44,272 bases of DNA from assembly GCA_019118325.1 (NCBI GenBank), contig DWZE01000057.1, positions 1 through 44,272 of the forward strand, given 5' to 3'. Positions 1 to 8,466 of the stretch are shown here, piece after piece. Position numbers and translations under genes: made by a program. The DNA comes from Candidatus Bacteroides intestinavium. Its GTDB lineage: Bacteria; Bacteroidota; Bacteroidia; Bacteroidales; Bacteroidaceae. Under the pieces are notes generated by a model. The model worked only from the letters and a program-made list of their open reading frames with translations. It searched no databases and was not told the DNA's origin. Each line of letters starts with the position of its first letter. The stretch's first letter is position 1.

Positions 1-127
1 GGTGTTTGCCGCCAGCTTCCTTCAGATTCCATTTCACAATGGACACCCTTGCTCTTGGCTATACACTTCCCGCTATCGGGCGTGTTACGGACTTGCACCG
101 GTTAGAGAATGTTCGTGCTGGGCGAAC
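1..127. other. Unassigned left edge, possible 3' remnant of a mobile element
   Basis: No convincing gene is visible here. Short open frames exist on both strands but have no start context or recognisable domain. On the plus strand the stretch reads like a conserved noncoding tail that I vaguely associate with mobile elements in this phylum, but I cannot name it, and it is cut by the window edge. It lies just beyond the terminator of the tRNA-Gln unit. Confidence 0.2.
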
Positions 128-163
128 AAAAAAAGAGGACGCATCAGCACGACGCATCCTCTT
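128..163 (-). terminator. Rho-independent terminator of the tRNA-Gln unit
   Basis: Read on the minus strand, a 13-bp stem (133-145 with 151-163, two G-U pairs) closes a 5-nt loop and runs directly into seven T residues. It begins 29 nt after the tRNA 3' end, so it very probably ends that transcript. Confidence 0.85.
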
Positions 164-191
164 GGGAGGGGGAATGGATTTTGAAATGAGG

Positions 192-262
192 TTGGACTAC
201 CAAGATTCGAACTTGGACAAACAGAACCAAAATCTGTTGTGCTACCATTACACCATAGTCCA
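192..262 (-). tRNA. tRNA-Gln (anticodon UUG)
   Basis: The reverse strand folds as a tRNA of 71 nt. The 7-bp acceptor stem TGGACTA/TAGTCCA is perfect and is followed by discriminator A. The anticodon arm has stem ACAGA/TCTGT and a 7-nt loop with TTG at positions 34-36, and the T arm carries the TTCGAAT loop. The 3' CCA is not encoded and must be added after transcription. The gene forms its own unit, with a strong promoter about 30 bp upstream and an intrinsic terminator downstream. It decodes CAA, and CAG by wobble. Confidence 0.95.
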
Positions 263-292
263 AACACAGGAGCTTTCTGTTAAAAAGCGGTG

Positions 293-324
293 CAAAGATA
301 GAGGATTGTGTGGAGATATGCAAA
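293..324 (-). promoter_or_regulatory. Promoter of tRNA-Gln
   Basis: On the minus strand TTTG (324-321) lies 20 bp upstream of TATCTTTG (300-293). This matches the Bacteroides primary-sigma consensus of -33 TTTG and -7 TAnnTTTG with near-ideal spacing. The tRNA begins 30 bp downstream. Confidence 0.8.
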
Positions 325-385
325 TATTCAGTCGCTTTTTTTACCGTTTTCGGTTTTTTACGCATCTTACGCTGCCAACAAACCT

Positions 386-1552
386 TTATTCTCCGACCCG
401 GCCGGACTTCACTGCATAGAAAGCAATGACGTGATTTCCCGTTTCCGGATCATACTTCTTCAGCACGCCAGGCAGGCCGCCGGCCCGATGCTCCTGCTCG
501 TAAGCCAAGGCATCGGGCGACAAGATGCCCCAGAAACGTTGTCCGTACACCCCATCAATCATTCGGAACAGCGGCACGGACTTCCCTTCCTTGTCGGACA
601 TCCGCTGCCCGCAATAGATTTGCTGTCCACGAGCCAGGTCGTAAAGAGCCGATTGCCAAAAGCCTTCCTTGGTAAACGTGAAATACAACAACCCGCCGCA
701 TACAAAAAACTGCTCGATGCCCATGGAATAGGGCGACTCCACCACCTCCCGCTCATCGGCCTTGCGTTCTATCATCTCAGCAGGCAACGGATTGGGCAGA
801 CGGATGTCATACGCGCCCCACACGCTGTCTGCCGTGAGGGCATAGACAATGTGATCGTAGTTCTTGCAATAATACAGGACAGAATCATTGTAGCTGAAAG
901 GATGCGCCGTGACCGTGAAGCGATAAGCGGATTCGGCCTCCACGTGCGGGAAGTAACGTCGTGTCACCGCGCTTCCGGCCTCCGACGCCAGCAGGGAGTA
1001 GTGCAGGGAGGTATCGTCGGGATAATTGTCGTGCGACTTGTTGTCATAGAAATAAGTGCCCTGCCACGCCGCCAATGCTCCGGGTGTAGGCTTGACAAAA
1101 GGTTCGGAACGCAGAAACCGGCCGGTATGCGGGTGGTAGAACAGCAGCGTCTTTTTGTCACGGTCGTACACCAACAATTCCTGCCGCCCGACATTGACCG
1201 CGAAGTCTGCAATCGACGCATATTCACCCGGCCCGCCGCCCCGGGCATCCAGCACAAAGAGCACCCGGCCCTGCATATCGTAACACACAATCTTGTCGAA
1301 GGCATCAAGTACATAAATCCGGTTGTCCTTTATCTCCACCTTCTCCAAGTCGCCCAGCAAGGGTACCGAGTCCAGACAGACATAAGAATCCGCGTATAAA
1401 TAATCGCCCAAACGTTCAAACATCCCGTCTTCCACTTGTACGGCGACCGTCTGCAAGCCGTCTGTCGAAACTGCGGAACCCGCATCCTGCTGCCTGCCGT
1501 GCTGGCAAGCACAAAGGCAGCAGAGCATGATGAGTAAAGCTGTTTGTTTCAT
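386..1552 (-). CDS. 6-bladed beta-propeller lipoprotein
   Basis: A 388-residue predicted lipoprotein. The first 15 residues are a hydrophobic signal ending in lipobox LCAC, with the lipidated Cys at position 16, so it should be anchored in an envelope membrane. The rest shows repeated short strands with motifs such as VEIKDNRIYVLD and a GGGPGEY turn, as in the Bacteroidales '6-bladed beta-propeller' family (DUF4934 type). Members of this family have no settled enzymatic role; many are surface or periplasmic proteins. No Sus or regulatory partner lies next to it. The gene is separated from tyrS by a palindromic repeat and probably stands alone. The family call is from fold-type sequence features, the location from the lipobox. 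Confidence 0.75.
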   Translation of the reverse strand: MKQTALLIMLCCLCACQHGRQQDAGSAVSTDGLQTVAVQVEDGMFERLGDYLYADSYVCLDSVPLLGDLEKVEIKDNRIYVLDAFDKIVCYDMQGRVLFVLDARGGGPGEYASIADFAVNVGRQELLVYDRDKKTLLFYHPHTGRFLRSEPFVKPTPGALAAWQGTYFYDNKSHDNYPDDTSLHYSLLASEAGSAVTRRYFPHVEAESAYRFTVTAHPFSYNDSVLYYCKNYDHIVYALTADSVWGAYDIRLPNPLPAEMIERKADEREVVESPYSMGIEQFFVCGGLLYFTFTKEGFWQSALYDLARGQQIYCGQRMSDKEGKSVPLFRMIDGVYGQRFWGILSPDALAYEQEHRAGGLPGVLKKYDPETGNHVIAFYAVKSGRVGE

Positions 1553-1557
1553 AATTA

Positions 1558-1690
1558 AAAGGAGTTATAGGGAGTTAGAAGGAGTTTAGGGGAAGTTAGA
1601 GGCCAATACCTTCTCGTTTACCTCCCGCCAGGACCAACTATTGGCCTATAACTCCTTCTAATTCCCTATAACTCCTTCTAACTCCTTCAA
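1558..1690. repeat. GGAGTTA-family inverted repeat, copy 1
   Basis: The left arm holds runs of GGAGTTA(T/G)A and the right arm their complements (TAACTCCTTC), with a core containing GGCCAATA and TATTGGCC. Together they could fold into one long hairpin. It lies between tyrS and the lipoprotein gene and may double as the tyrS terminator. Related copies are at 5927-6078, 14369-14470 and 25335-25482. Confidence 0.7.
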
Positions 1691-1694
1691 ATGA

Positions 1695-2987
1695 TTACTT
1701 CGCAATCACCAAGTAATAATTCTTCTTGCCACGCTGCACCAGCAGGTACTTGTCGTCCAGCAGGTCGTTGGTGCTGACCATCTGGTCGAAAGCAGTCAGC
1801 TTCTCCTTGTTCAGGGAAACGCCGCCGCCTTGCACCAGCTTGCGCATCTCACCCTTGGAAGAGAAAATGGGCGCGTTCTCCACGAAGAGGTCAACGGCCT
1901 TCACACCGGCACCCAGCGCATCGCGCGACACTTCGAACTGGGGCACGCCCTCGAAGACGGACAGCAGCGTCTGCTCGTCCAGCTTCTTCAGCGCGTCGCT
2001 TGTGCCGCCGCCGAAGAGAATGTTCGATGCCTCCACCGCCGCATTGTAGTCCTCCTCGGAGTGTACCATCACGGTCACTTCCTTGGCCAGGCATTTCTGG
2101 AGGATGCGCAGGTGCGGAGCCTCGGCATGTTGGGCGGTCAATGCCTCAATCTCTTCCTTGGGCAGGGCCGTGAATATCTTGATATACCGGGCGGCATCCT
2201 CGTCGCTTACGTTGAGCCAGAACTGGTAGAACTTGTAGGGCGAGGTATAGCGCGGGTCGAGCCATACGTTGCCACTCTCCGTCTTGCCGAATTTGCCGCC
2301 GTCGGCCTTGGTGATGAGGGGGCAGGTCAAGGCAAATGCCTCGCCACCGTTGGTGCGGCGGATGAGTTCGGCACCCGTGGTGATGTTGCCCCACTGGTCG
2401 CTGCCACCCATCTGGAGCTTGCAGCCCTTGGTCTCGTAGAGGTGCAGGAAGTCATAGCCCTGCAACAGCTGGTAGGTGAACTCCGTGAAGGAAAGGCCGT
2501 CGCGCGCCTCGCCGTTCAGGCGTTTCTTCACGCTGTCCTTGGCCATCATGTAGTTGACGGTGATATGCTTGCCCACCTCGCGGGCGAAGTCCAGGAAGGT
2601 GAAGTTCTTCATCCAGTCATAGTTGTTCACCAGTTCGGCGTGGTTGGGCGCATCCGAGTCGAAGTCCAGGAACTTGGACAACTGTTTCTTCATGCCGGCA
2701 ATGTTGCGCTGCAGGGTTTCCTCGTTCAGCAGGTTACGCTCCTGCGACTTGCCGGAGGGGTCGCCAATCATGCCCGTGGCACCGCCGATGAGCGCCAGCG
2801 GCTTGTGTCCGCAACGCTGGAAGTGGCGCAGGATCATCACGCTGCACAGATGGCCGATGTGGAGGGAATCGGCCGTAGGGTCAAAACCGATGTAAGCAGT
2901 CACTTGTTCCTTGGCCAGCAACTCTTCCGTGCCGGGCATCATGTCGTGGAGCATGCCACGCCATCTTAATTCTTCTACAAAATTCAT
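1695..2987 (-). CDS. tyrS: Tyrosyl-tRNA synthetase
   Basis: This 430-residue class I aminoacyl-tRNA synthetase charges tRNA-Tyr with tyrosine in the cytoplasm. The Rossmann catalytic domain carries the HIGH signature at residues 43-46, preceded by [12 protein letters not shown] as in bacterial TyrRS. The KMSKS-type loop appears as KFGKT near residue 230. The C-terminal ~70 residues form an S4-like RNA-binding domain ([11 protein letters not shown]). Length matches the family. A good promoter precedes it and it is probably monocistronic. No T-box-like leader is visible. Confidence 0.96.
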   Translation of the reverse strand: MNFVEELRWRGMLHDMMPGTEELLAKEQVTAYIGFDPTADSLHIGHLCSVMILRHFQRCGHKPLALIGGATGMIGDPSGKSQERNLLNEETLQRNIAGMKKQLSKFLDFDSDAPNHAELVNNYDWMKNFTFLDFAREVGKHITVNYMMAKDSVKKRLNGEARDGLSFTEFTYQLLQGYDFLHLYETKGCKLQMGGSDQWGNITTGAELIRRTNGGEAFALTCPLITKADGGKFGKTESGNVWLDPRYTSPYKFYQFWLNVSDEDAARYIKIFTALPKEEIEALTAQHAEAPHLRILQKCLAKEVTVMVHSEEDYNAAVEASNILFGGGTSDALKKLDEQTLLSVFEGVPQFEVSRDALGAGVKAVDLFVENAPIFSSKGEMRKLVQGGGVSLNKEKLTAFDQMVSTNDLLDDKYLLVQRGKKNYYLVIAK

Positions 2988-3028
2988 CGAATGAGTATTT
3001 GTTTATTGGTTTAAATGGTTTATTGGTG

Positions 3029-3059
3029 CAAAAGTACGACACTTTATCTGAAGAAACAA
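3029..3059 (-). promoter_or_regulatory. Promoter of tyrS
   Basis: TACTTTTG (3036-3029, minus strand) fits the -7 TAnnTTTG element, and a TTG (3059-3057) lies 20 bp upstream as the -33 element. The tyrS start codon is about 40 bp downstream. Confidence 0.65.
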
Positions 3060-3075
3060 CCTTCACAAGGGGAAT

Positions 3076-3711
3076 TTAATGAAAGAAAACGGATTGCACA
3101 TGGTTACGGACAGCTTCGCACAGGTCTGCCACGGGAATCCGGCGCACGGCTGCCACCCGCCCGTAGACCTCGGCAATGGACATGGAACTCTCGTCCGTCT
3201 CGATGAAAAGGCGGGACAACGGCACCGCCCGCACCGCCTCTTCCTGAAACCGCTCCCCAAAAGAGAGGCAGAAGCCGTGACGCAACAGTTCCTCCGCCAA
3301 CGCCGCCTTACCCCGAAATCCATGAATAATCCAAGGAACACCGGGCTTCAGCGCTTTCTTCAGACGCAGCAACTCATCCACAGCCCTCACCAGGTGGACA
3401 ATCAACGGTTTGCCCGCCTCGCCGGCCAGTTCCGCCTGCCGTGCAAAGACAGCTTCCTGCAACTTCATGGGCACCTGTACCAGCCTGTCCAGCCCGGCCT
3501 CGCCCACAGCCAGCACCTGCGGATGTACTGCCGCCTCCCGCAGTTTTTCCCAAGTCTCCTGCCTCACCTCACCTTGTTGCAAAGCCCAAGGATGTACTCC
3601 TACCGAATACCATTGTTCCTGACAGGGGATGAAGTCATCCGGCGGACGGTTGACTATGCGGAAACCGTCTCCACCCATATGATGGGTATGAATATCGAAA
3701 TAATCAGCCAT
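3076..3711 (-). CDS. TatD-family metal-dependent hydrolase
   Basis: A compact 211-residue TatD-like protein, the family of metal-dependent DNases/phosphohydrolases with a TIM-barrel. The expected metal and catalytic motifs occur in order: HTH near the N-terminus (IHTHH), GEAGLD, IVHLVR, IIHGFRG and ETDES. The family usually ends the last motif as ETD-x-P; here it is ETDESS. It is about 50 residues shorter than typical TatD (~260). The start is placed at MADYFDIH because the motif must lie close to the N-terminus; the open frame continues upstream into yidD but without homology. It follows yidD by 19 nt at the end of the DUF4271-hemD-rnpA-yidD cluster. Natural substrate unknown. Confidence 0.85.
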   Translation of the reverse strand: MADYFDIHTHHMGGDGFRIVNRPPDDFIPCQEQWYSVGVHPWALQQGEVRQETWEKLREAAVHPQVLAVGEAGLDRLVQVPMKLQEAVFARQAELAGEAGKPLIVHLVRAVDELLRLKKALKPGVPWIIHGFRGKAALAEELLRHGFCLSFGERFQEEAVRAVPLSRLFIETDESSMSIAEVYGRVAAVRRIPVADLCEAVRNHVQSVFFH

Positions 3712-3730
3712 GAAGAAAAAACAAAAGGAA

Positions 3731-3961
3731 TCACGGCACCGGGTCATACCCCGACCCACCCCACGGATGGCAGCGCAGGATGCGCCGCACGGCCAGGTAT
3801 AGTCCCTTGAACGGGCCGTGCTTCTTGATGGCCTCCACGGCATATTGCGAACACGTAGGAGTAAAGCGGCACGAGGGGGGTGTGAAGGGCGAGATGCACT
3901 TCTGGTAAAAATAGATGGGAAACAGGAGAACAGCCGACAAGGCTTTCAGCAACCACTTCAT
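3731..3961 (-). CDS. yidD: Membrane protein insertion efficiency factor YidD
   Basis: A 76-residue protein of the YidD family (formerly DUF37), which assists YidC-dependent membrane protein insertion at the inner face of the membrane. The diagnostic pattern is visible: an N-terminal amphipathic/hydrophobic segment ending in [12 protein letters not shown], then [12 protein letters not shown] with its conserved cysteines, and a C-terminal [12 protein letters not shown]. Its start overlaps the rnpA stop by 4 nt (ATGA), so the two are translationally coupled. The rnpA-yidD neighbourhood is common in bacteria, which supports both calls. Confidence 0.95.
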   Translation of the reverse strand: MKWLLKALSAVLLFPIYFYQKCISPFTPPSCRFTPTCSQYAVEAIKKHGPFKGLYLAVRRILRCHPWGGSGYDPVP

Positions 3962-4380
3962 TCCTTCGGGCCTCCCGCCTCACCGCGCCCTTCCGGCGCG
4001 GTCAAAGTCTCGCCGATGCGCTGCAAGGCTGTCCGCATACGTGCGGCAATCACTTCCGAATCGGCCACACGGTCGGACAGATAGATGAAGGCAATGGCCA
4101 CACGGCAACCCGTCTGCTCCACCACGTCCAGCAGGGGTTGCTTGTTCAGGCGATAGGCCTCGCGCACGCGCCGTTTCACGCGGTTGCGTTTCACCGCCCG
4201 CTTGAAGCGGCGTTTCGACACGCTGACCAGGATGGAAACGGGCGCAGCCAATTCCTCTACGGGAAGCCAGACCACCCGTAAAGGAAATAGAGAAAATGAG
4301 CGGGAGCCTCCCGCAAACATTTTCTCTATCACTTTTTTCCTGTTCAGCCGTTCGGCTTTATGCAGTGTATTTGTCATCAA
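3958..4380 (-). CDS. rnpA: Ribonuclease P protein component
   Basis: This 140-residue basic protein is the RNase P protein subunit, which helps the catalytic RNA remove 5' leaders from pre-tRNAs. The RNR signature is clear in the segment [18 protein letters not shown], preceded by [10 protein letters not shown]. Two start codons are adjacent (MM); the first is used here. rnpA often sits by rpmH, but here it follows hemD by 53 nt and overlaps yidD. The C-terminus ([11 protein letters not shown]) is a short charged tail of no known function. Confidence 0.94.
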   Translation of the reverse strand: MMTNTLHKAERLNRKKVIEKMFAGGSRSFSLFPLRVVWLPVEELAAPVSILVSVSKRRFKRAVKRNRVKRRVREAYRLNKQPLLDVVEQTGCRVAIAFIYLSDRVADSEVIAARMRTALQRIGETLTAPEGRGEAGGPKE

Positions 4381-4433
4381 CGAGATACGGTGTCATCCGT
4401 GTGCCAACCTGCCGGTTTCGGCACACCCTCTTT

Positions 4434-5186
4434 TTATTTTTCCTTGTTATTTTCGCGGATGAACATATCAAGCGCGGCTGTCATCGAAGGAGCCTGCACG
4501 CTGGGAGCCTCCAGGTCGAGCCTCAGACCGGCATCGCGCACGGCCTGTGCCGTAGTGCTGCCGAAGGTGCCGATCTTGATGTCCTTCTGCTCGAAGTTGG
4601 GGAAATTCTTCTTCAAGGACGTCACGCCCGCAGGGCTGAAGAACACCAGCATATCATAGTCAAACTCCTCGTCCGGCTTGAAGTCATTGCTCACCGTGCG
4701 ATACATCACCACCTCCGTATGCTGGATTTTGTTCTTGTCAAGCAGGTTCTTGATGTCGTCGTTATGCACATCCGACATCGGCACCAGATACTTCTCGCCC
4801 TTGTGCTTGACGATGGCCGGCAACAAATCATCAAACTTGCCCGTGTTGCCGAAGAATATCTTCCGCTTGCGGTACTGTACATACTTCTGGATATAGAGCG
4901 CGATAGCTTCCGTCACGCAGAAATACTTCATTGTTTCGGGGATGTTCACACGCAACTCCGTACAAAGATTGAAAAAGTGGTCGATGGCGTGGCGCGATGT
5001 GAAGACAACAGCTGTATGGTCAAGAATAGAAACCTTTTGTTGTCTGAACTCTTTGGCCGTCAGGCTTTCCACTTTAATAAACGGGCGAAAATCTATTTTC
5101 ACACCGTACTTTTCGGCGATATCGTAGTAAGGAGACTTCTCGGAAGTCGGCTTAGGCTGCGACACAAGTACTTTTTTGATCTTCAA
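4434..5186 (-). CDS. hemD: Uroporphyrinogen-III synthase
   Basis: A 250-residue protein of the HemD fold, which cyclises hydroxymethylbilane to uroporphyrinogen III in tetrapyrrole synthesis. The family is weakly conserved; visible support is the N-terminal KKVLVSQPKP start, the internal VVFTSRHAIDHF segment and the C-terminal MLVFFSPAGVTSLKKNFP followed by FGSTTAQAV, which match the two-domain architecture. It follows the DUF4271 gene by 4 nt. No other haem genes are nearby. Many Bacteroidetes lack a full haem pathway, so its present physiological role is uncertain. Confidence 0.85.
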   Translation of the reverse strand: MKIKKVLVSQPKPTSEKSPYYDIAEKYGVKIDFRPFIKVESLTAKEFRQQKVSILDHTAVVFTSRHAIDHFFNLCTELRVNIPETMKYFCVTEAIALYIQKYVQYRKRKIFFGNTGKFDDLLPAIVKHKGEKYLVPMSDVHNDDIKNLLDKNKIQHTEVVMYRTVSNDFKPDEEFDYDMLVFFSPAGVTSLKKNFPNFEQKDIKIGTFGSTTAQAVRDAGLRLDLEAPSVQAPSMTAALDMFIRENNKEK

Positions 5187-5190
5187 TGTC

Positions 5191-5889
5191 CTAATAATTT
5201 ATTATCAAGTAATCGTTCAACTCCACCAACCCTCGATACGCCATGAGGCAAGGGATGATTTCGACGGCGCAAAAGTACAAAATTAAAAAGAGACTGCCAT
5301 ACAAATTGCTGCAAAAAAGCTTTAACCACTTATAGAACGCCAGAATTTTAAGAGAAAGGAACAATATAGCCCCGATAATTACCATAAATTCAAGACGCAG
5401 GTTGAAGTAGACAATAAACAATATGGACAGAAAAAGAGCGAATCCCAGGTAATAAAGGAGGGAAGAAGAAGCCTCCATCCACCGTTCCGTGGTTTCCTTG
5501 TCAAAAAATATCCAACCCAGAAAGAAGTAGAGCAGCCACTTGACACACACATAGCCCGCACATATCCCCGCATAGATGCCCACCCACTGCCAACTGGGCT
5601 GAACGGACAGCAAGACGGGCTGTGCCGAACTGAAACAAAAAAACAGGAACATCCCCAGCAAGACGCACGTCTGACCCGCAAGCAACAACAGATGGCGCAT
5701 ATCGCCTCCCGTCGTATCCGAGAAGATGCTGGCACGCTCGCGGTGAAACAAAAAGTCATGCCCCAACTGAATCAGGTAATTGCGGCTGCGCGACAGAACG
5801 TAGGCCGACAGGAAAAAGCACCCCAACAGCAAGACCGACACGACTTGGTCCTCACGGAAGGTATAAGGGATTGGAATAAGGTTGGTCAT
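5191..5889 (-). CDS. DUF4271 integral membrane protein
   Basis: A 232-residue membrane protein with about five to six hydrophobic segments: one around residue 20, then several between residues 65 and 230. It matches the DUF4271 family of Bacteroidetes, which is regularly found just upstream of hemD. No catalytic motif is visible and no function is known. A soluble loop containing SRNYLIQLGHDFLFHRER lies after the first hydrophobic segment. It is the first gene of a five-gene minus-strand cluster, and its upstream spacer carries the AGTAGATG and GGAGTTA repeats rather than a clear promoter. Confidence 0.8.
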   Translation of the reverse strand: MTNLIPIPYTFREDQVVSVLLLGCFFLSAYVLSRSRNYLIQLGHDFLFHRERASIFSDTTGGDMRHLLLLAGQTCVLLGMFLFFCFSSAQPVLLSVQPSWQWVGIYAGICAGYVCVKWLLYFFLGWIFFDKETTERWMEASSSLLYYLGFALFLSILFIVYFNLRLEFMVIIGAILFLSLKILAFYKWLKLFCSNLYGSLFLILYFCAVEIIPCLMAYRGLVELNDYLIINY

Positions 5890-5893
5890 ATCA

Positions 5894-5926
5894 GTAAGTA
5901 GATGTTCGTATTTAGTTTATATTATA
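5894..5926 (+). repeat. AGTAGATG...TTTAGTTTATA repeat motif, copy 1
   Basis: A ~30-bp motif (AAGTAGATGT, a short variable gap, then TATTTAGTTTATA) that recurs at 14341-14367, at the ends of the 30131-30330 palindrome, and at 44148-44177. Here it abuts the GGAGTTA repeat directly. Confidence 0.6.
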
Positions 5927-6078
5927 GGAGTTAAGGAGTTAGAGGGAGTTAGAAGGAGTTAGAAGGAGTTAGAGGCCGATAGTTGGTCCGGCGAGAGTAA
6001 GCGAAGAAACATTCGAAAAAAAAGTATTGTCCTCTAACTCCTTGAGCGAAGCGATAACTCCTTCCAACTCCTTCTAAC
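5927..6078. repeat. GGAGTTA-family inverted repeat, copy 2
   Basis: The left arm (5927-5974) has five GGAGTTA units; the right arm (6029-6078) has the complementary TAACTCC units. The core contains GGCCGATAGTTGGTCC, related to the core of copy 1. The right arm overlaps the stop codon of the LOG-family gene, so the last codons of that gene are made of repeat sequence. Confidence 0.7.
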
Positions 6079-6664
6079 CCCCTTCCTTCTTCAACTCCTC
6101 GAACTTCTCCGCCCCCTCCCAGCAGGGCGTTCGCTCTGCCAGTTCCACGGCCTCCTGCGGCGTGCGGGCCACCTGCCACAAGCCGGCATGGCGCACACCC
6201 ATGAAGTGCTCATCAACGGCACGGCCGAACATTTCCAGCAGGGGATCGTAATACCCCCGCAGGTTCAGTATCACGATGGGATTCACGTAAAGCCCCAGTT
6301 GCTTCCAGGTGATGGCTTCGAGCAACTCCTCCAGCGTGCCGCAACCGCCGGGCAAGGCAATGACGGCATCGGCCAGGCGCAGCATCGTCCGCTTGCGTTC
6401 GTGCATATCCTCTGTCACGACCAGCTCGCTCAGGCCCGTGTGGTGCCACCCCCGGTCCACCATAAAGCGGGGAATGACGCCCGTCACTCGTCCGCCGGCA
6501 GCCAGGACCGCATCGCTCACGGCCCCCATCAGGCCCATGTGACCCGCTCCGTTCACCACACGGAGGCCGCGGCCGCCCAGCAGGGTGCCCAGGCTGCGCG
6601 CGGCCTCCATATAAGCCGGGTCTATCCGGGTGCTCGAAGCGCAATAGACACAAACGGTTCTCAT
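6074..6664 (-). CDS. LOG-family nucleoside monophosphate phosphoribohydrolase (TIGR00730)
   Basis: A 196-residue Rossmann-fold protein of the TIGR00730/LOG family. Members hydrolyse the N-glycosidic bond of nucleoside 5'-monophosphates, including cytokinin ribotides in plants and some bacteria. The signature PGGxGTxxE is at residues 105-113 (PGGCGTLEE), and the glycine-rich [11 protein letters not shown] segment near residue 37 matches the family's nucleotide-binding loop. Its ATG overlaps the metK stop (4 nt), so the two are coupled. The C-terminus lies in a GGAGTTA repeat. Older databases label this family 'lysine decarboxylase', which is not supported. The physiological substrate here is unknown. 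Confidence 0.88.
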   Translation of the reverse strand: MRTVCVYCASSTRIDPAYMEAARSLGTLLGGRGLRVVNGAGHMGLMGAVSDAVLAAGGRVTGVIPRFMVDRGWHHTGLSELVVTEDMHERKRTMLRLADAVIALPGGCGTLEELLEAITWKQLGLYVNPIVILNLRGYYDPLLEMFGRAVDEHFMGVRHAGLWQVARTPQEAVELAERTPCWEGAEKFEELKKEGG

Positions 6665-7956
6665 TGCAGTCCGAAAGCCTCTTTCACCTTGTCCACATAG
6701 TCCAGCTTCTCCCAGGTGAACAGTTCCACCTCCACGTCCTTGTTGCCCTCGTAGCGACTGCGGAAATGCTTCACCACCGTCTGCGGTTCGCGGCCCATGT
6801 GTCCGTAGGCTGCCGTTTCCTGGTAGATGGGATTGCGCAGCTTCAGGCGGTCTTCAATGGCCTTGGGGCGCAGGTCGAACAGCTGGTCAATCTTCTGCGC
6901 GATTTCGCCGTCGCTCATGTCCACATGGCTGCGTCCGTAGGTATTGACATAAATGTTGATGGGGCGTGCCACGCCGATGGCATAGCTCACCTGCACCAGC
7001 ATCTCGTCGGCCACGCCGGCGGCCACCAGGTTCTTGGCAATATGGCGAGCGGCGTAGGCGGCACTGCGGTCTACCTTCGAGGGGTCCTTGCCGGAGAAGG
7101 CACCGCCGCCGTGGGCTCCCTTGCCGCCATAGGTGTCGACAATAATCTTGCGACCCGTCAGGCCCGTATCTCCGTGCGGCCCACCGATGACGAACTTGCC
7201 CGTGGGGTTGACGAAATACTTGATCCCGTCGTTGAACAGAGCCAACACCTTCTCGGCGTGGATAGAGGCAATGACGCGGGGCATCAACGTGTGGATGACA
7301 TCATAACGGATGATGGCCAGCATCTCCTCGTCGGCCTTCAGCTGAGCTTCGGGCGTATCGTCGGCGGGCTGGATGAACTCGTCGTGCTGCGTGGACACCA
7401 CGATGGTGTCGATGCGCACAGGCGTGCCGTTGTCGTCATATTCTATGGTCACCTGGCTCTTCGAGTCGGGACGCAGGTAGGTCATCTGCTTGCCTTCGCG
7501 GCGGATGTCGGCCAGCACCTGCAGGATGCGGTGGGCCAGGTCGAGGGACAGGGGCATGTAGTTCTCTGTCTCGTTGGTGGCATAGCCGAACATCATGCCC
7601 TGGTCGCCCGCCCCCTGATCCATGGGGTCCTGACGCTCCACGCCGCGGTTGATGTCAGGGCTCTGTTCGTGGATGGCGCTCAAGACACCGCACGAGTTGC
7701 TCTCGAACATATACTCGCCCTTGGTGTAGCCAATCTTCTTGATGACTTCGCGCGCGATGAGCGGCATGTCCACATAGGCTTTGGTTTTCACTTCACCGGC
7801 CAGCACTACCTGCCCGGTAGTCACCAGCGTTTCGCAAGCTACTTTCGAACTGGGGTCATAAGCCAGCAGTTTGTCAAGCACAGCGTCCGATATTTGATCG
7901 GCCACTTTGTCGGGGTGTCCTTCAGACACCGATTCGGATGTGAATAAGTATCCCAT
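6661..7956 (-). CDS. metK: S-adenosylmethionine synthetase
   Basis: This 431-residue enzyme makes S-adenosylmethionine from methionine and ATP. The N-terminus has the hallmark [16 protein letters not shown], then DQGMMFGYA in the middle, [11 protein letters not shown] with the [16 protein letters not shown] phosphate loop, and a C-terminal ATP/Mg-binding region. Length is usual for Bacteroidetes MetK. I start at [10 protein letters not shown]; the frame stays open for 81 more codons upstream, but that part has no similarity and would overlap the leader. A -7 element at 8148-8141 gives a ~180-nt leader holding a GCGGC/GCCGC hairpin. The LOG-family gene follows with a 4-nt overlap. Confidence 0.96.
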   Translation of the reverse strand: MGYLFTSESVSEGHPDKVADQISDAVLDKLLAYDPSSKVACETLVTTGQVVLAGEVKTKAYVDMPLIAREVIKKIGYTKGEYMFESNSCGVLSAIHEQSPDINRGVERQDPMDQGAGDQGMMFGYATNETENYMPLSLDLAHRILQVLADIRREGKQMTYLRPDSKSQVTIEYDDNGTPVRIDTIVVSTQHDEFIQPADDTPEAQLKADEEMLAIIRYDVIHTLMPRVIASIHAEKVLALFNDGIKYFVNPTGKFVIGGPHGDTGLTGRKIIVDTYGGKGAHGGGAFSGKDPSKVDRSAAYAARHIAKNLVAAGVADEMLVQVSYAIGVARPINIYVNTYGRSHVDMSDGEIAQKIDQLFDLRPKAIEDRLKLRNPIYQETAAYGHMGREPQTVVKHFRSRYEGNKDVEVELFTWEKLDYVDKVKEAFGLQ

Positions 7957-8140
7957 ACTTTCTTTAAATGAAGAATTATGAATGAAAAATAAATGGAAAC
8001 AAGCGGGCGGAAAGCCGGGGCAGATGCAGGAACCCGCAGGCTGCGGCACAGAGCCGCACGGGCAGAAAAGGATGTGTTTTAGCATTTTTTTCCGTGGTTG
8101 CAAGCTACTCAAATCTTTCCACACACTATATTTTCGGCCG

Positions 8141-8148
8141 CAAAGGTA
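8141..8148 (-). promoter_or_regulatory. Candidate metK -7 promoter element
   Basis: TACCTTTG on the minus strand fits TAnnTTTG. A -33 match is weak (a TTTTC about 24 bp upstream). It would give a leader of roughly 180 nt for metK. The 12-bp tandem array begins about 65 bp further upstream. Confidence 0.45.
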
Positions 8149-8212
8149 AGAAGTTTCGGCGAGACGACCGCAGAAAATACAGAGATTAACACTATGCACG
8201 CTTATGCATATT

Positions 8213-8463
8213 CATATCGTAGTTCATATCATGCTCATATCGTAACCCATATCGTAACCCATATCGTGACCCGTATCGTAACCCAGATCGTGACCCATAT
8301 CGTAACCCGTATCGCGCCCCAGATCGTGACCCAGATCGTGACCCAGATCGTAACCCGTATCGTGACCCGTATCGTGACCTATATCGTGACCCGTATCGTA
8401 ACCCGTATCGTGACCTATATCGTGACCCGTATCGTAGTTCATATCGTGACCCATATTGTAACC
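8213..8463. repeat. 12-bp tandem array, 21 units
   Basis: Twenty-one head-to-tail units of the form CRTATCGTRACC, all 12 bp except the second (11 bp). Variation is limited to a few positions; the ATCGT core is almost invariant. On the minus strand an open frame (8224-8490) reads as a G-[HY]-D-x tetrapeptide repeat, and the plus strand reads as HIVT repeats. In the minus frame every difference between units changes an amino acid while GGT and GAT never vary at the third base, which argues against selection on protein. The unequal 11-bp unit ends the minus frame. I regard it as a noncoding minisatellite. Confidence 0.85.
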
Positions 8464-8466
8464 GAA

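Noticed and set aside
1830..2969. 379-codon open frame antisense to tyrS
   Set aside because: Shadow frame without motifs, while tyrS is certain.
7957..8140. SAM riboswitch in the metK leader
   Set aside because: The leader contains a hairpin, but I could not match any known SAM-riboswitch core to it.
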